The notes: generated by a model from the sequence alone, not told the origin. A stretch of DNA of 64,000 bases from an uncultured Saprospiraceae bacterium (GCA_937941765.1 CALDGQ010000017.1:1-64000), one strand, 5' to 3'. Shown: positions 27,201 through 36,126, numbered from the stretch's first letter. Program-made: numbers and translations.

Positions 27201-27888
27201 TATCCAATGCTAAATCATTTCCAAAACCTCCTGGTGCACTATTTCGAATCAAATAAACTAACGAAGTTTCACCTGGTCCCGTGGTATAACTAAATTCACT
27301 AGTATGCCAAGCTTCATCTTGCGCAATATCATTAACAGAGGAAACAGTAATGCCATTTACTATAAAATCGACAGACGGAAGTATAAAGTTAGGAACATTT
27401 GTTTTAGTTAGATTAATTAGGTCCGCACTAAAAATATAGGTCGTATTTTCACAAACCTCAACAACCTCCTTGTAAAAATTTCCTGGTTCATAATGGGCAT
27501 TGATAACCATCATATATCCAGTTGTGTCCGGACTGTTATCACCTATGTTTATCCAAAATAACTCTGCAAAAGAACCCCAATTGCTAATGTCATTTGTAAT
27601 GGTATAAAAACCATCATCTGGTGGTGGTGAATTTTGATAATCATATCCAAGAGTGATATATGGATCATTCAAAATCACTTGAGCAGTATCTGCTCCAAAA
27701 TCACCAATTGACAATAAATTTGGTCCTAATGCTCCTGAGCAGAGACTGTCAATGGAGCTGGTTTGAGTATTTGCAATAGAAACAATAGCCTTATTCTGGG
27801 AACAGGATTTAGCTTCAATTTTGCTTTGGAATATTAGAAAAATAGCAAAATGAAAAAACACCAAATAGGTAAATTTGGATAACTTCAT
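24256..27888 (-). CDS. T9SS cargo protein with GCDS repeats and gliding-type C-terminus
   Basis: The 1210-residue secreted protein is arranged as follows. A signal peptide (1-28) leads into a jelly-roll-like N-terminal domain (about 45-235). Next comes an Ig-like region (about 240-330), then eleven tandem units of about 47-50 residues, each containing GCDS or NCDS with the pattern CxGExY...GxY...GCDSxxTLxLxV (about 340-880). A PKD-like unit (LWSNGVNTAEVEITTPGIYE), a SprB-type repeat (NPTCNNSNAGMIEV) and the type B sorting domain follow (FAPNIFSPNGDGQNDVF, IYDRWGEHVYSE, WDGTFN). It is probably a surface adhesin; ligand unknown. Confidence 0.92.
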   Translation of the reverse strand: MKLSKFTYLVFFHFAIFLIFQSKIEAKSCSQNKAIVSIANTQTSSIDSLCSGALGPNLLSIGDFGADTAQVILNDPYITLGYDYQNSPPPDDGFYTITNDISNWGSFAELFWINIGDNSPDTTGYMMVINAHYEPGNFYKEVVEVCENTTYIFSADLINLTKTNVPNFILPSVDFIVNGITVSSVNDIAQDEAWHTSEFSYTTGPGETSLVYLIRNSAPGGFGNDLALDNIFMKTCKGEVDISQHGTLCENGYLQATPYNSPDNFTANYQWQYSIDNGSSWQIIVNSNNEILSLNNQPSNAIYRCLLASGPNNFSLESCYSVSNEVNILFPSIVLATNPTICDDEVYMIDGTPYSTTGVYVNTYTSFFGCDSIVTTNLEVLASSSSEEAIFICEDETYNFQGTIVSETNQYKDTLINAVGCDSIITLDLIVLTNSYYNFEETTCEQTPYFFNDELLSVGGIYKDTLTAYNGCDSFITLQLNVNIAYETFEEETVCFGEYYTFNGVDQYLSGDYTVTLSTINGCDSILNLSLEVLDKKENEINKLICGGQSYTPNNITYTTTGLYTETIATTSGCDSTLTLDLVFEDAIEHSISESICDEEYYFFKNMDLNEQGVYKDTLQNMEGCDSIVTLNLIKYESSDHYSQQDICEDETYQFGGLQLSNPGIYTDTLINQNGCDSILYLELEVYSKFETSLPVSICYGEAFIYDGVSYSQSGTYPIVFNSVNNCDSTILLQLTIEPELSTSIQQSICEGESFEMGGNSYTTSGNYEVMLSASAGCDSTVTLDLLVHTNESTYLEETICDGESYTIGNTSYTENGTYSEALTTIHGCDSTVTLVLDVYQYEQNETLTFCHGENYNGINHDTTITLVATSYLGCDSITNLQLYFFEMDELEIVGDPVFCEGENCVLSVNSYDAYLWSNGVNTAEVEITTPGIYEITVWDTNGCSKTETIEVVMRNLDAEITFQNPTCNNSNAGMIEVEDVFGSGGNYLYSIDGVDFSNSNIFFNLSAGEYNVTIKDELGCEYVREIRLDDPTDHLISIGDDKIIEYGDSTMIATESDTDIRIDSFYWFPEEGLSCLDCMTPMASPLNSTIYTLTIVTDDGCIFQDQIHINVFKPKDVFAPNIFSPNGDGQNDVFTIYAGKMVERIVQVEIYDRWGEHVYSEQPDGIDMIGWDGTFNNLNLEQGVYIYYARIGFVDGDEKIITGDVALVR

Positions 27889-28148
27889 TATCAGTTTTGA
27901 TTAAATCTGGTTGTGGGAGATCTATAATATAAGAAAAATAAGAGGGCGGAAATGGGGTAGAAAATGCGTAAAAAACTCCAATAACGTTTAATTCGTTGAA
28001 TTTCAAGTTATTATATACGTTAACAAAAAATACATAATTTCCTTTTATTCAGTTATTTAGACATATCATTGTTGTCAAAGTCACAATTCGGTATTTAAAT
28101 TTTAAATTAACCGTATTTTGCAGCCCTAACATATACAATAAATACCAT

Positions 28149-28826
28149 ATGATTTTTCCTATCGGCGATGATCAAGTGCAAGGCGGACATAAGCCAATAT
28201 TTGCCTATTCTTTTCTTGCAATTAATATTCTTGCGTTTGTAATTCCATTTTTTCTTTATGGTCCAAATTATCATGACTTCGTATTAGAATATGGATCACT
28301 ACCTGGTGAAATCACACAAGGACAAGATTTATTCACACTAATCACTAGTATGTTCATGCATGGAGGATGGATGCATTTAGCCGGAAATATGATGTTTCTT
28401 TGGGTATTTGGTGATAACATTGAAGCTACGGTTGGAAACTTCAACTTCGTGTTGTTTTATATATTGGGCGGACTATTTGCTTCTGCTGGTCATATCATTT
28501 CAGGACCTACTAGCATGATCCCTACAGTGGGAGCTAGTGGTGCTATTGCAGCCGTTTTAGGAGCCTACCTAGTTATGTTTCCTAAATCACAGATCAAGAT
28601 GTTATTCTTGTTGGGTATGAGAACCTTTAAAATACCCGCTATGTTGTTTCTTGGTTTCTGGATTGTTCAGCAATTGTGGAGTGGTTTTACAACTAGTTCA
28701 GAAGGTGGAGGTACGGCTTGGTGGGCACACATTGGTGGATTTATTTTTGGGGTGATTGCTGGTTATTTTTCTGGTGGTGCTAAATTAGGAAAAGATATGT
28801 TTAAACAGAAGAAGGATTATGTTTAG
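28149..28826 (+). CDS. Rhomboid family intramembrane serine protease
   Basis: The 225-residue, six-helix inner-membrane protein cleaves transmembrane segments. Seen: the N-terminal IFPIGDDQVQG typical of a short Bacteroidota clade, LITSMFMHGGWMHLAGNMMFLWVFGD (His and Asn of the oxyanion region), the nucleophile in VGASGAIAAVLGAY (Ser130), and the catalytic His in WWAHIGGFIFG (His194). All key residues are present. Its last 26 bases overlap the 3 prime end of the convergent O-antigen ligase-like gene. Confidence 0.95.
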   Translation: MIFPIGDDQVQGGHKPIFAYSFLAINILAFVIPFFLYGPNYHDFVLEYGSLPGEITQGQDLFTLITSMFMHGGWMHLAGNMMFLWVFGDNIEATVGNFNFVLFYILGGLFASAGHIISGPTSMIPTVGASGAIAAVLGAYLVMFPKSQIKMLFLLGMRTFKIPAMLFLGFWIVQQLWSGFTTSSEGGGTAWWAHIGGFIFGVIAGYFSGGAKLGKDMFKQKKDYV

Positions 28827-30087
28827 TAATTGTTTTGTTAGAATGATAATTCAGTGCGAGCAATAAAAAGAAAATGTAAAATGCAATTCCAATAGCATTC
28901 TCAATTGTATTCTCCATCATAAATGAACTGAAAACAATTAAATGTAAAACAACAAGTAATGGATCTTTGTAGTTTTTTTGATACAATAAGGGAAAGAAAA
29001 ACGCTAATATAAAAAACGAAAGCCCAATAATTCCACTTCCAGCATACACTGAGACAAATTGATTGTGTGGCATTTTCGTTTCACTTACCATTGGATAATT
29101 TGATTCATAAACCTTATGCACTTCCTTTTTCAAATCTCCTGCCCCTACTCCAATCACTTTATGTTCATTGCCAATCGACATCCCTACTTTCAATGAAATC
29201 AATCTTTCTGAATCTGAATAATGTTCACCTGTCCCTTGACGATGCATCTTCATGTCGTAGATTGTGTAATCTATTTTATTTTGAAAACTAGGAATGGTTT
29301 GATAAGCTATCAACGGAATTAATACCAAGACACCAACTCCTACTAATGCTGGTACGATATTTTTGGTTTGATAAATATAATGTGCTGCGAAAAACAATAA
29401 GGATAAATACAACGCCAACAATCCACTTCTAACCGACAAAACATGCATGAAAACAAACAAGAAAACAACTACTGATAATAATAAATATCGTTCCCACTTG
29501 AATTTCAAATAAAACTCATTTCTCAACAACCATATTCCAGCAATAATTGTAAATGCAATCATCAAGCTATATCGAATATGGTTCATGGGGGTAGGAATCG
29601 AATGTCCTCTCCGCATGTTGACTGTTATATTTTCAAAATCTGCCAAGTATTGGAATCCTGTGATTATACAACTAAGTCCAACAATAGCAACCAAAAAGTA
29701 CAAAATTCCAAAATATTCTCGTTTACTAATCGCTGGTAAAACTGCAAAACAAATTGGCAACATTAAGAATGGCAACTTGATCCGCAACCGTTCTAACAAA
29801 TAACCCGAATCTTCAGTATAGAAAATGGATACCAACACCAAAAAGAAAAATATAGTCAATATTGGAAACGCTTTGTAACTCACAAATTTTTTCCAGCCTT
29901 CTTCAAAATGTTCATTTAACTTAATAGGAAATCCATCTTCCCATTTCCAACTAAATATACTCAAGACTATAAAAGCAATCATACTCACAGACAACACAAA
30001 TTTTGAATATATCAAAGACACAATCAACGTCAAGCAGAAGAAGATCGTCAGGTGTTTCTTTGTTATGTTTTTCAAAAATGTATTCAT
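28801..30087 (-). CDS. O-antigen ligase-like polytopic membrane protein (Wzy_C)
   Basis: The 428-residue protein has about ten membrane helices. It shows the Wzy_C/WaaL signature: LSVRSGLLALYLSLLFF helix, a large periplasmic loop with SDSERLISLKVGMSIG and VIGVGAGDLKKEVHKVY, then PHNQFVSVYAGSGIIGLS. Such proteins ligate or polymerise glycans on lipid carriers. The exact donor and acceptor cannot be read from the sequence. There is no wider glycan cluster here, though kdsD and a GT2 gene lie elsewhere in the window. The 3 prime overlap with the rhomboid gene is 26 bases. Confidence 0.85.
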   Translation of the reverse strand: MNTFLKNITKKHLTIFFCLTLIVSLIYSKFVLSVSMIAFIVLSIFSWKWEDGFPIKLNEHFEEGWKKFVSYKAFPILTIFFFLVLVSIFYTEDSGYLLERLRIKLPFLMLPICFAVLPAISKREYFGILYFLVAIVGLSCIITGFQYLADFENITVNMRRGHSIPTPMNHIRYSLMIAFTIIAGIWLLRNEFYLKFKWERYLLLSVVVFLFVFMHVLSVRSGLLALYLSLLFFAAHYIYQTKNIVPALVGVGVLVLIPLIAYQTIPSFQNKIDYTIYDMKMHRQGTGEHYSDSERLISLKVGMSIGNEHKVIGVGAGDLKKEVHKVYESNYPMVSETKMPHNQFVSVYAGSGIIGLSFFILAFFFPLLYQKNYKDPLLVVLHLIVFSSFMMENTIENAIGIAFYIFFLLLALNYHSNKTITKHNPSSV

Positions 30088-30106
30088 CTTTTTTTTTATT
30101 GATAAG

Positions 30107-30343
30107 TTGATGTATGATTTATGATGTATGATATGACCGTTATTGCGTAAGACTGTGCGAAAATACTCGTTCGAGATGAGAGGTTAGAAACCTTCATCTC
30201 GTAACACACACGGTATTCGAGCAAAAGGTTTCTAACCTCTTTGCTTTGGGAATTTTCACACAGTCTGACGTGAGCTCGAAAAATAACAGTCCTATCATTA
30301 ATCCTACATCTTATAATCATTCATCAAGAAAATCATACATCAA
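30107..30343. repeat. 237-bp nested inverted-repeat element
   Basis: Three nested inverted pairs: outer TTGATGTATGATTT (30107-30120) with AAATCATACATCAA (30330-30343); middle GACTGTGCGAAAAT (30151-30164) with a near complement at about 30252-30264; inner GAGGTTAGAAACCTT (30180-30194) with AAGGTTTCTAACCTC (30225-30239). Words of the element at 17353-17548 recur in its left flank. No ORF is present. Confidence 0.75.
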
Positions 30344-30418
30344 TAATAACTCTATTTCCATGTTTAAAGCTGCTCTAATGTCGTAATTATATCTGTAGCA
30401 AAACTCGCCATAATATGT

Positions 30419-30426
30419 TACCTTTG
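30419..30426 (+). promoter_or_regulatory. Putative pheS-hisS -7 element
   Basis: TACCTTTG matches TAnnTTTG and lies 37 bases before the pheS ATG. No exact -33 TTG is seen. Confidence 0.4.
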
Positions 30427-30463
30427 TGCTTCCTTTTTTAAGTATTAGAAATTGCATTTATAT

Positions 30464-31498
30464 ATGGCACAAGAAATATTCGACAAGGTCAAAGATATCC
30501 TTAAAGATATTGAAAATACAGCGGTTCAATCTAAGGATGAATTGGAACAATTTAGAATTAAATTTTTAGGAACTAAAAATGTGGTGAAACCGCTTTTTGG
30601 CGAAATTAAAAATATAGCTAACGAACGTAAAAAAGAGTTCGGCCAACTAATCAATGAAGTAAAGCAAAAAGCAGAATCTAAATTTAATAACCTTAAAGAT
30701 AGCTTGGCAGAAGGTGAAGAGGAAACAGCTGGTGCTGAAATTGATTTGACCGCTCCAGGTGAACCAATGACCTTAGGAGCTCGTCACCCGATTTCTGTCA
30801 TTATGAATCGAATCATTGATATTTTTGAACGTATCGGTTTTACAGTTGCGGAAGACAGAGAAATTGAAGATGACTGGCACAATTTTACAGCCATGAACAC
30901 TCCTGAAGATCACCCTGCTCGTGATATGCAAGACACGTTTTACTTGATGAATAGTACAGAAATGTTGTTGCGTACGCACACTTCATCTGTACAAGCACGC
31001 GTCATGAAGGCAAAACAACCACCTATTCGAATTATCGCACCAGGAAGAGTATACAGAAATGAAACAATATCTGCACGTGCACACTGTCAATTTCACCAAG
31101 TGGAAGGATTGTATGTTGATGAAGGCGTTTCTTTTGCTGACTTAAAACAAACGCTTGATTATTTCGCCAAAGAAATGTTTTCGCAAGACACCAACATTAG
31201 ATTGCGACCATCTTATTTCCCTTTTACAGAGCCAAGTGCTGAAATGGATGTATCTTGTTTTATTTGTGATGCCAAAGGATGTAATGTTTGCAAATATACA
31301 GGTTGGGTAGAAATATTAGGTTGCGGTATGGTCGATCCTGCTGTTCTTGAAAATTGTGGAATTGATTCTAAAAAATATACCGGATTTGCATTCGGAATGG
31401 GAATTGAAAGACAAGCGATGTTGAAATACAGAGTGGATGATATCCGACTGTTTTTCGAAAATGATGTTCGTTTTCTCAAACAATTTATTTCCGCTTAA
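30464..31498 (+). CDS. pheS: Phenylalanyl-tRNA synthetase alpha subunit
   Basis: This class II synthetase subunit carries the active site of the (alpha-beta)2 enzyme. I chose ATG 30464 (MAQEIFDKVK) over the upstream in-frame TTG 30452, giving 344 residues. Seen: N-terminal coiled coil, HPISVIMNRIIDIFERIGF, motif 2 (PGRVYRNETISARAHCQFHQVEGL), and motif 3 (TGFAFGMGIERQAMLKY). A CFIC...CNVC cysteine cluster lies near residue 267. pheT is not in the window, so the subunits are encoded apart. hisS follows after two bases. Confidence 0.97.
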   Translation: MAQEIFDKVKDILKDIENTAVQSKDELEQFRIKFLGTKNVVKPLFGEIKNIANERKKEFGQLINEVKQKAESKFNNLKDSLAEGEEETAGAEIDLTAPGEPMTLGARHPISVIMNRIIDIFERIGFTVAEDREIEDDWHNFTAMNTPEDHPARDMQDTFYLMNSTEMLLRTHTSSVQARVMKAKQPPIRIIAPGRVYRNETISARAHCQFHQVEGLYVDEGVSFADLKQTLDYFAKEMFSQDTNIRLRPSYFPFTEPSAEMDVSCFICDAKGCNVCKYTGWVEILGCGMVDPAVLENCGIDSKKYTGFAFGMGIERQAMLKYRVDDIRLFFENDVRFLKQFISA

Positions 31499-31500
31499 TT

Positions 31501-32847
31501 ATGGCAAAACCAAGCATTCCAAAAGGTACCCGTGATTTTTCTCCTGAACAAGTAGCCAAAAGAAACTTCATCTTTGGAGTTATCAAATCTGTTTTTGAAA
31601 AATACGGATACCAACCTATTGAGACCCCAACCATGGAAAGTCTTGCTACCTTGACTGGCAAATACGGAGATGAAGGCGATCAATTACTTTTCAAAGTATT
31701 GAATAATGGTGATTTTTTATCCAAAGCTGATAAAAACGAATTGGCGAATCAAAATTCTAACAAAGTACTTTCATCTATCTCAAAAAGAGGATTGCGATAT
31801 GACTTGACTGTTCCTTTCGCTAGATATGTGGTTATGCACCAAAACGATATCAGTTTTCCTTTCAAGCGGTATCAAATTCAGCCCGTATGGAGAGCAGACC
31901 GCCCACAGAAAGGAAGATACCAAGAATTCTATCAATGTGATGTTGATGTCGTGGGTTCCAATTCATTGATGTATGAAGCGGAATTGGTTCAAATTTATAA
32001 TGAAGCGTTTGAAAAATTAGGATTGGAAGTAACTATCCTCGTCAACAATCGAAAGGTATTGTATGGAATAGCAGAAGCTGCTGGTATCGAAGATCAATTC
32101 ATGGATATGACGATTGCTATCGATAAGTTGGATAAAATCGGAATGGAAAAAGTGAAAGAGCAATTGAGATTGAAAGATATTTCGGAAACGGCAATCGATA
32201 AAATTGAATCGATTCTGAAAGTAACAACTTTGGATGAATTGGATCAATGGTTTGAAAATTCGGCTACTGGAAAAAAAGGAATAGAAGAATTGAGAACGTT
32301 CCATAAATATTTGGATACTGGAAATTATAAAAATGAAATCAAATTTGATATTTCTTTAGCACGTGGTTTGACTTATTATACCGGTTGTATTTTTGAAGTG
32401 AAGGCCAAAAATATTCAAATGGGAAGTGTTGGAGGCGGTGGTCGTTATGATGATTTGACTTCTATGTTTGGATTAAAAAATATTTCAGGAGTCGGCGTTT
32501 CATTTGGTGCAGCAAGAATTTTTGATGCAATGGAAGAACTTGATTTATTTCCAGCTTCAGTCACTACAGGATTGGAAGTATTAATTACAGCTTTTGATGA
32601 AGACAGTCATAAATATGCATTCACTGTTTTGAATAAATTAAGAGCAGCAGGAATTGTAGCAGACCTCTACCCTTCTCCTACAAAAATTCAAAAACAGATG
32701 AAGTATGCGAATGCAAGAAATGTAAAGCACACTATATTAATTGGCAGTAAAGAGATGGAAAGCGAAATATTAACATTAAAAGAAATGGAAACCGGGAATC
32801 AATCTGCTTTAACTATTGAAAATATTATCCAACAGATAAAATCTTAA
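31501..32847 (+). CDS. hisS: Histidyl-tRNA synthetase
   Basis: This class II synthetase charges tRNA-His. The 448 residues show KPSIPKGTRDFSPEQ, motif 2 (RYQIQPVWRADRPQKGRYQEFYQCDVDVVG), the histidine-specific LARGLTYYTGCIFEV and GGGGRYDDLTSMFG, and the C-terminal anticodon-binding domain (about 355-448). It is cotranscribed with pheS. Confidence 0.98.
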   Translation: MAKPSIPKGTRDFSPEQVAKRNFIFGVIKSVFEKYGYQPIETPTMESLATLTGKYGDEGDQLLFKVLNNGDFLSKADKNELANQNSNKVLSSISKRGLRYDLTVPFARYVVMHQNDISFPFKRYQIQPVWRADRPQKGRYQEFYQCDVDVVGSNSLMYEAELVQIYNEAFEKLGLEVTILVNNRKVLYGIAEAAGIEDQFMDMTIAIDKLDKIGMEKVKEQLRLKDISETAIDKIESILKVTTLDELDQWFENSATGKKGIEELRTFHKYLDTGNYKNEIKFDISLARGLTYYTGCIFEVKAKNIQMGSVGGGGRYDDLTSMFGLKNISGVGVSFGAARIFDAMEELDLFPASVTTGLEVLITAFDEDSHKYAFTVLNKLRAAGIVADLYPSPTKIQKQMKYANARNVKHTILIGSKEMESEILTLKEMETGNQSALTIENIIQQIKS

Positions 32848-33149
32848 CGTATAGATTCCTGAAAACCTATTTGCTATTTATAGCCAAATAAAATCTATTT
32901 AATCAGGCTTAATTTGGCAAGAAAATTTCATATAGTTCGTCACAACAGGTAACCAGATAATTACAATAATCCCAAAATCGACTCCCAAATCGATTGTCTG
33001 TTAACAGAAATACGAACTTGTTACGGAAATTTTCGTAACAGAATCTTAGTATTTTGCCTATTACATTTTATTATTAATTTTCTTAGTTTTGTTTGCTGAA
33101 TTGTCTCCTTTATTCAGTTTAAAACATACTAAGAATCGATTATTTACTT
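32848..33149. other. hisS-transglycosylase intergenic region
   Basis: This 302-base gap has no ORF. It contains a perfect seven-base-arm inverted repeat, TGTTACG (33019-33025) / CGTAACA (33034-33040), with an A/T-rich centre, and a TATTTTG box at 33050-33056 that resembles a -7 element. The palindrome could be an operator. Confidence 0.4.
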
Positions 33150-34622
33150 TTGAAGAATAACACATTGAACACTAGGCTATATCTATTCATATTTCTTTGC
33201 ATTGCACAGTTAACACTGTTTGCCAATGTATCTATCTACCCATCAACTACGTATCCATCATACACAGATCGGGATCTTGAAGAACGTATTGCCAACATGC
33301 AAAATCAGGTGATTAAACCTAGATTGGACAATGTCGTCAGAAGCTATATCAAAACTTATACACAAACAAAACCGCAAAGGACGGAGGAAATGATCGGTAG
33401 AGCCACTATCTACTTTCCTATGTTCGAACACCATTTAAGACAAAAAAATCTTCCAGACGATTTAAAATACTTATCAGTCGTAGAATCGGCTTTGAATCCT
33501 CAAGCAGTATCTAGATCTGGTGCAGTAGGATTGTGGCAATTTATGGGTCCAACTGCAAAAGACTTCAACTTAGCAATGAATAGTAGTGTAGATGAGCGTA
33601 AAGATCCGAATAAATCGACTTTAGCTGCTATTACCTATTTAGAAAGACTTCATAGAAAATTTGGAAACTGGGAACTCGCATTGGCTGCATATAATGGTGG
33701 ACCAGGAAGAGTCGCTAAGGCTGTTAAAAGAGGAAAATCTCATAACTTCTGGAAAATTCAAAAATATCTTCCAAAAGAAACTAGAAATTATGTTTCCGCT
33801 TTCATAAGTGCTTGCTATATCATGCAGTATCATGAAAAGCACAATCTTTATCCTAGATATCCTGAACATGATTTACAATTTACTGCTTCAACTAAAATTT
33901 ATGCTAATATAAGTTTTAAGAAAATCGCAGAAGTTACTGGTGTTTCAAATAGAACGATTGAGACCTTAAATCCTTCTTATAAAAGAAGAGCATTGCCACA
34001 TAGTAGAAAAGGAAATTATCTAACATTGCCACAAAACGCAATGAATGAATTATTGCATTTTTTGGGAAGACCTGATACTTATGTAATCAAACATTCTAAT
34101 TACGGATCTATTTCTGCTCCTCATGCATTACGAGTAGCGCCAACTACACCAGATCGTGTCATCCATTATGTCAATCAACATGAGGACATTTATAGAATTG
34201 CCAACATCTTCAATTGTACTCCTGAAGAAATTATGAATTGGAATCAATTAAGATCTTACCAAGTTTACCAAGGTCAAAAAATTGTGATTGAAAAGAAAAA
34301 CATTACGGCAACTAATACTCGAAAAAAGTTTGGCCCGCTTCCAGATATAAAGAGACTAAGCATTCATCCATTCCATGTAAAACCTAAGAAACCATTGCTA
34401 CTCACTAACAGTGTAATTTCAAAAAAGAAGCATAAAAAATTAGCAATGGATAGAGAAGACAGAAAAAATTCTCAAACACATATCCTTAAAAAAGGAGAAT
34501 CTTTATTTCAAGTTGCAAGTCAATATGATGATGTGACACTTAAAGAAATTATTCGACTCAATCGATTCTCTATCGCCAATCAGCCTAAACCTGGTGATAT
34601 TGTTTTGATAAAAATCAAATAA
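33150..34622 (+). CDS. Membrane-bound lytic murein transglycosylase with LysM domains
   Basis: The 490-residue MltD-like secreted enzyme cleaves the glycan strands of peptidoglycan to 1,6-anhydromuropeptides. The start is TTG 33150, because the signal peptide (LYLFIFLCIAQLTLFANVS) has no ATG in front. The SLT domain (about residues 80-260) has the catalytic Glu112 in LSVVESALNPQAVS, then GAVGLWQFM and LALAAYNGGPGRVAKA. It carries three LysM-like units (about 250-295, 335-385, 445-490). A paralogue follows at 34963. Confidence 0.92.
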   Translation: MKNNTLNTRLYLFIFLCIAQLTLFANVSIYPSTTYPSYTDRDLEERIANMQNQVIKPRLDNVVRSYIKTYTQTKPQRTEEMIGRATIYFPMFEHHLRQKNLPDDLKYLSVVESALNPQAVSRSGAVGLWQFMGPTAKDFNLAMNSSVDERKDPNKSTLAAITYLERLHRKFGNWELALAAYNGGPGRVAKAVKRGKSHNFWKIQKYLPKETRNYVSAFISACYIMQYHEKHNLYPRYPEHDLQFTASTKIYANISFKKIAEVTGVSNRTIETLNPSYKRRALPHSRKGNYLTLPQNAMNELLHFLGRPDTYVIKHSNYGSISAPHALRVAPTTPDRVIHYVNQHEDIYRIANIFNCTPEEIMNWNQLRSYQVYQGQKIVIEKKNITATNTRKKFGPLPDIKRLSIHPFHVKPKKPLLLTNSVISKKKHKKLAMDREDRKNSQTHILKKGESLFQVASQYDDVTLKEIIRLNRFSIANQPKPGDIVLIKIK

Positions 34623-34753
34623 CCCAATCATTGTTAGGTTAATAAATTTTCACCCACATTAAATTCTTTTTCTCTTCCCCATAATCCCAAAACCGTCTTC
34701 CATTACTAATTTATCTAACATTTAGTTAGGTGATTCTCTGGTATATATTTACC

Positions 34754-34784
34754 TTTGCCAATGCAAAGCTGGATTATATGTTTG
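34754..34784 (+). promoter_or_regulatory. Promoter of the second lytic transglycosylase
   Basis: TTTG (34754-34757) and TATGTTTG (34777-34784) are separated by 19 bases, a full match to the TTTG-N19-TAnnTTTG pattern. This predicts a leader of about 170 bases before ATG 34963. A second -7-like TACCTTTG overlaps at 34750-34757. Confidence 0.6.
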
Positions 34785-34962
34785 TATTTTTGCAAATGAT
34801 ATTTACCACATTACAGTAATGCGCTTAACCAAGAAGGAGTCTAAATTTGTAGTATCAAACACATCAAAACGCACCCTAGCAATTTAGATATCTTTCTATA
34901 CTAAACCGAGCTTGTTTTATATCCTCCTTTTAAAATAAGCAAATGAGAAAATATAATCCAAA

Positions 34963-36051
34963 ATGAACTTTCTAATCAGGTCCAAATGGACACTATTTGT
35001 ATTGTCGTTTTTTTGTTGCAATGTATCATTGACTGCAGGAACTGGGTTGTCGGAAACTGAGATAAGAGAAAAAGTGAGAGACCTAGATATTTCTGTTAAT
35101 GTCAATGTAAATTCAATTGTCAAAAAAGAAATTCGTAGATACGTTGTTAAAAACAAACGTAGCTCCGAAGTAATCTTAGGTCGTGGAGCTATTTACTTCC
35201 CTATCATCGAAGACTATTTAAGAAAATACAATCTTCCTGATGATCTTAAATATTTAGTTGCCGTTGAATCTTCAGTGAGAACAAACGTTTTTTCAAAAGT
35301 TGGCGCAGGTGGTTTGTGGCAATTTATGCCTAAAACAGGAAAAGCATTTGGTCTTGACATCGATAGTTACATCGATGAAAGACTAGACCCTTATAAGTCA
35401 ACTGAAGCAGCAATGAAGTACTTGGCGAAATTGCATAAACGATATGATGATTGGGCCCTGGCTTTGGCAGCTTACAATTGCGGACCCTCCAAAGTAAATA
35501 GAGCTATTAAAAAAGCAAGTAGCCGCGATTTTTGGAAAATCTCCAAGTATTTACCAAAAGAAACTAGAGCTTACATTCCGAGATTTATTGCTTTCTGTTA
35601 TGTAGGCAAATACCACCAATTTTATGATATCAATCCTAAGTATCCAGATTACAATGATTTGATACTGGAAACAGTAAAGGTGGACAACTATACTACTTTT
35701 AAAAAGATTGCTAACTACACTGGCATTTCTATCAATAAGATTAAAGCTTTAAATCCAGCTTACAAAGTTGGCTTAATTCCAATTAGAAAAGATGGTAATT
35801 ATATTATTCTACCTAGATTAGATGCCATTGCCTACAAGGAAAAAGTACAAGAAGAAACCAAGTCTTACAACTATTATGTGCAAAACGGCGAGAGTCTTAA
35901 ATCAATTGCGCAAATCAATAAGTGTAAGATTGAAGAAATATTAGATTGGAATGCAATGAAAACTGACAATATCTTTGTCAATCAAAAGTTGCGATTGTTT
36001 CCTTCTGAAATAGAAATCACCACTACCCAATTATCAATGAAGTTTGAATAA
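34963..36051 (+). CDS. Lytic murein transglycosylase with LysM domains, tandem paralogue
   Basis: The 362-residue secreted enzyme is closely related to the preceding gene product. Signal peptide (residues 8-25), SLT domain with catalytic Glu102 (VAVESSVRTNVFSKVGAGGLW), LALAAYNCGPSKVNRAI, and two LysM-like units (about 230-275 and 290-335) instead of three. It has its own promoter and terminator, so it is an independently regulated duplicate. Confidence 0.92.
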   Translation: MNFLIRSKWTLFVLSFFCCNVSLTAGTGLSETEIREKVRDLDISVNVNVNSIVKKEIRRYVVKNKRSSEVILGRGAIYFPIIEDYLRKYNLPDDLKYLVAVESSVRTNVFSKVGAGGLWQFMPKTGKAFGLDIDSYIDERLDPYKSTEAAMKYLAKLHKRYDDWALALAAYNCGPSKVNRAIKKASSRDFWKISKYLPKETRAYIPRFIAFCYVGKYHQFYDINPKYPDYNDLILETVKVDNYTTFKKIANYTGISINKIKALNPAYKVGLIPIRKDGNYIILPRLDAIAYKEKVQEETKSYNYYVQNGESLKSIAQINKCKIEEILDWNAMKTDNIFVNQKLRLFPSEIEITTTQLSMKFE

Positions 36052-36086
36052 TTAATTATTTGGACCTGAAAACAAAAATGAATTAG

Positions 36087-36118
36087 AGCTGCATCATGTA
36101 AATGGTGCAGCTTTTTTA
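36087..36118 (+). terminator. Terminator of the second lytic transglycosylase
   Basis: AGCTGCA (36087-36093) pairs with TGCAGCT (36106-36112), extended by CAT/ATG inside, and is followed by TTTTTT. Confidence 0.85.
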
Positions 36119-36126
36119 ATGAGACG

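Noticed and set aside
24256-27888. Regularly spaced repeats resembling a CRISPR array
   Set aside because: They are in-frame protein repeats (GCDS units) with diverged DNA; no CRISPR-like repeat of constant sequence, and no cas gene in the window.
30107-30343. T-box or attenuator for pheS
   Set aside because: No T-box sequence, specifier loop or leader peptide with Phe codons could be found, and its words recur elsewhere in the window.
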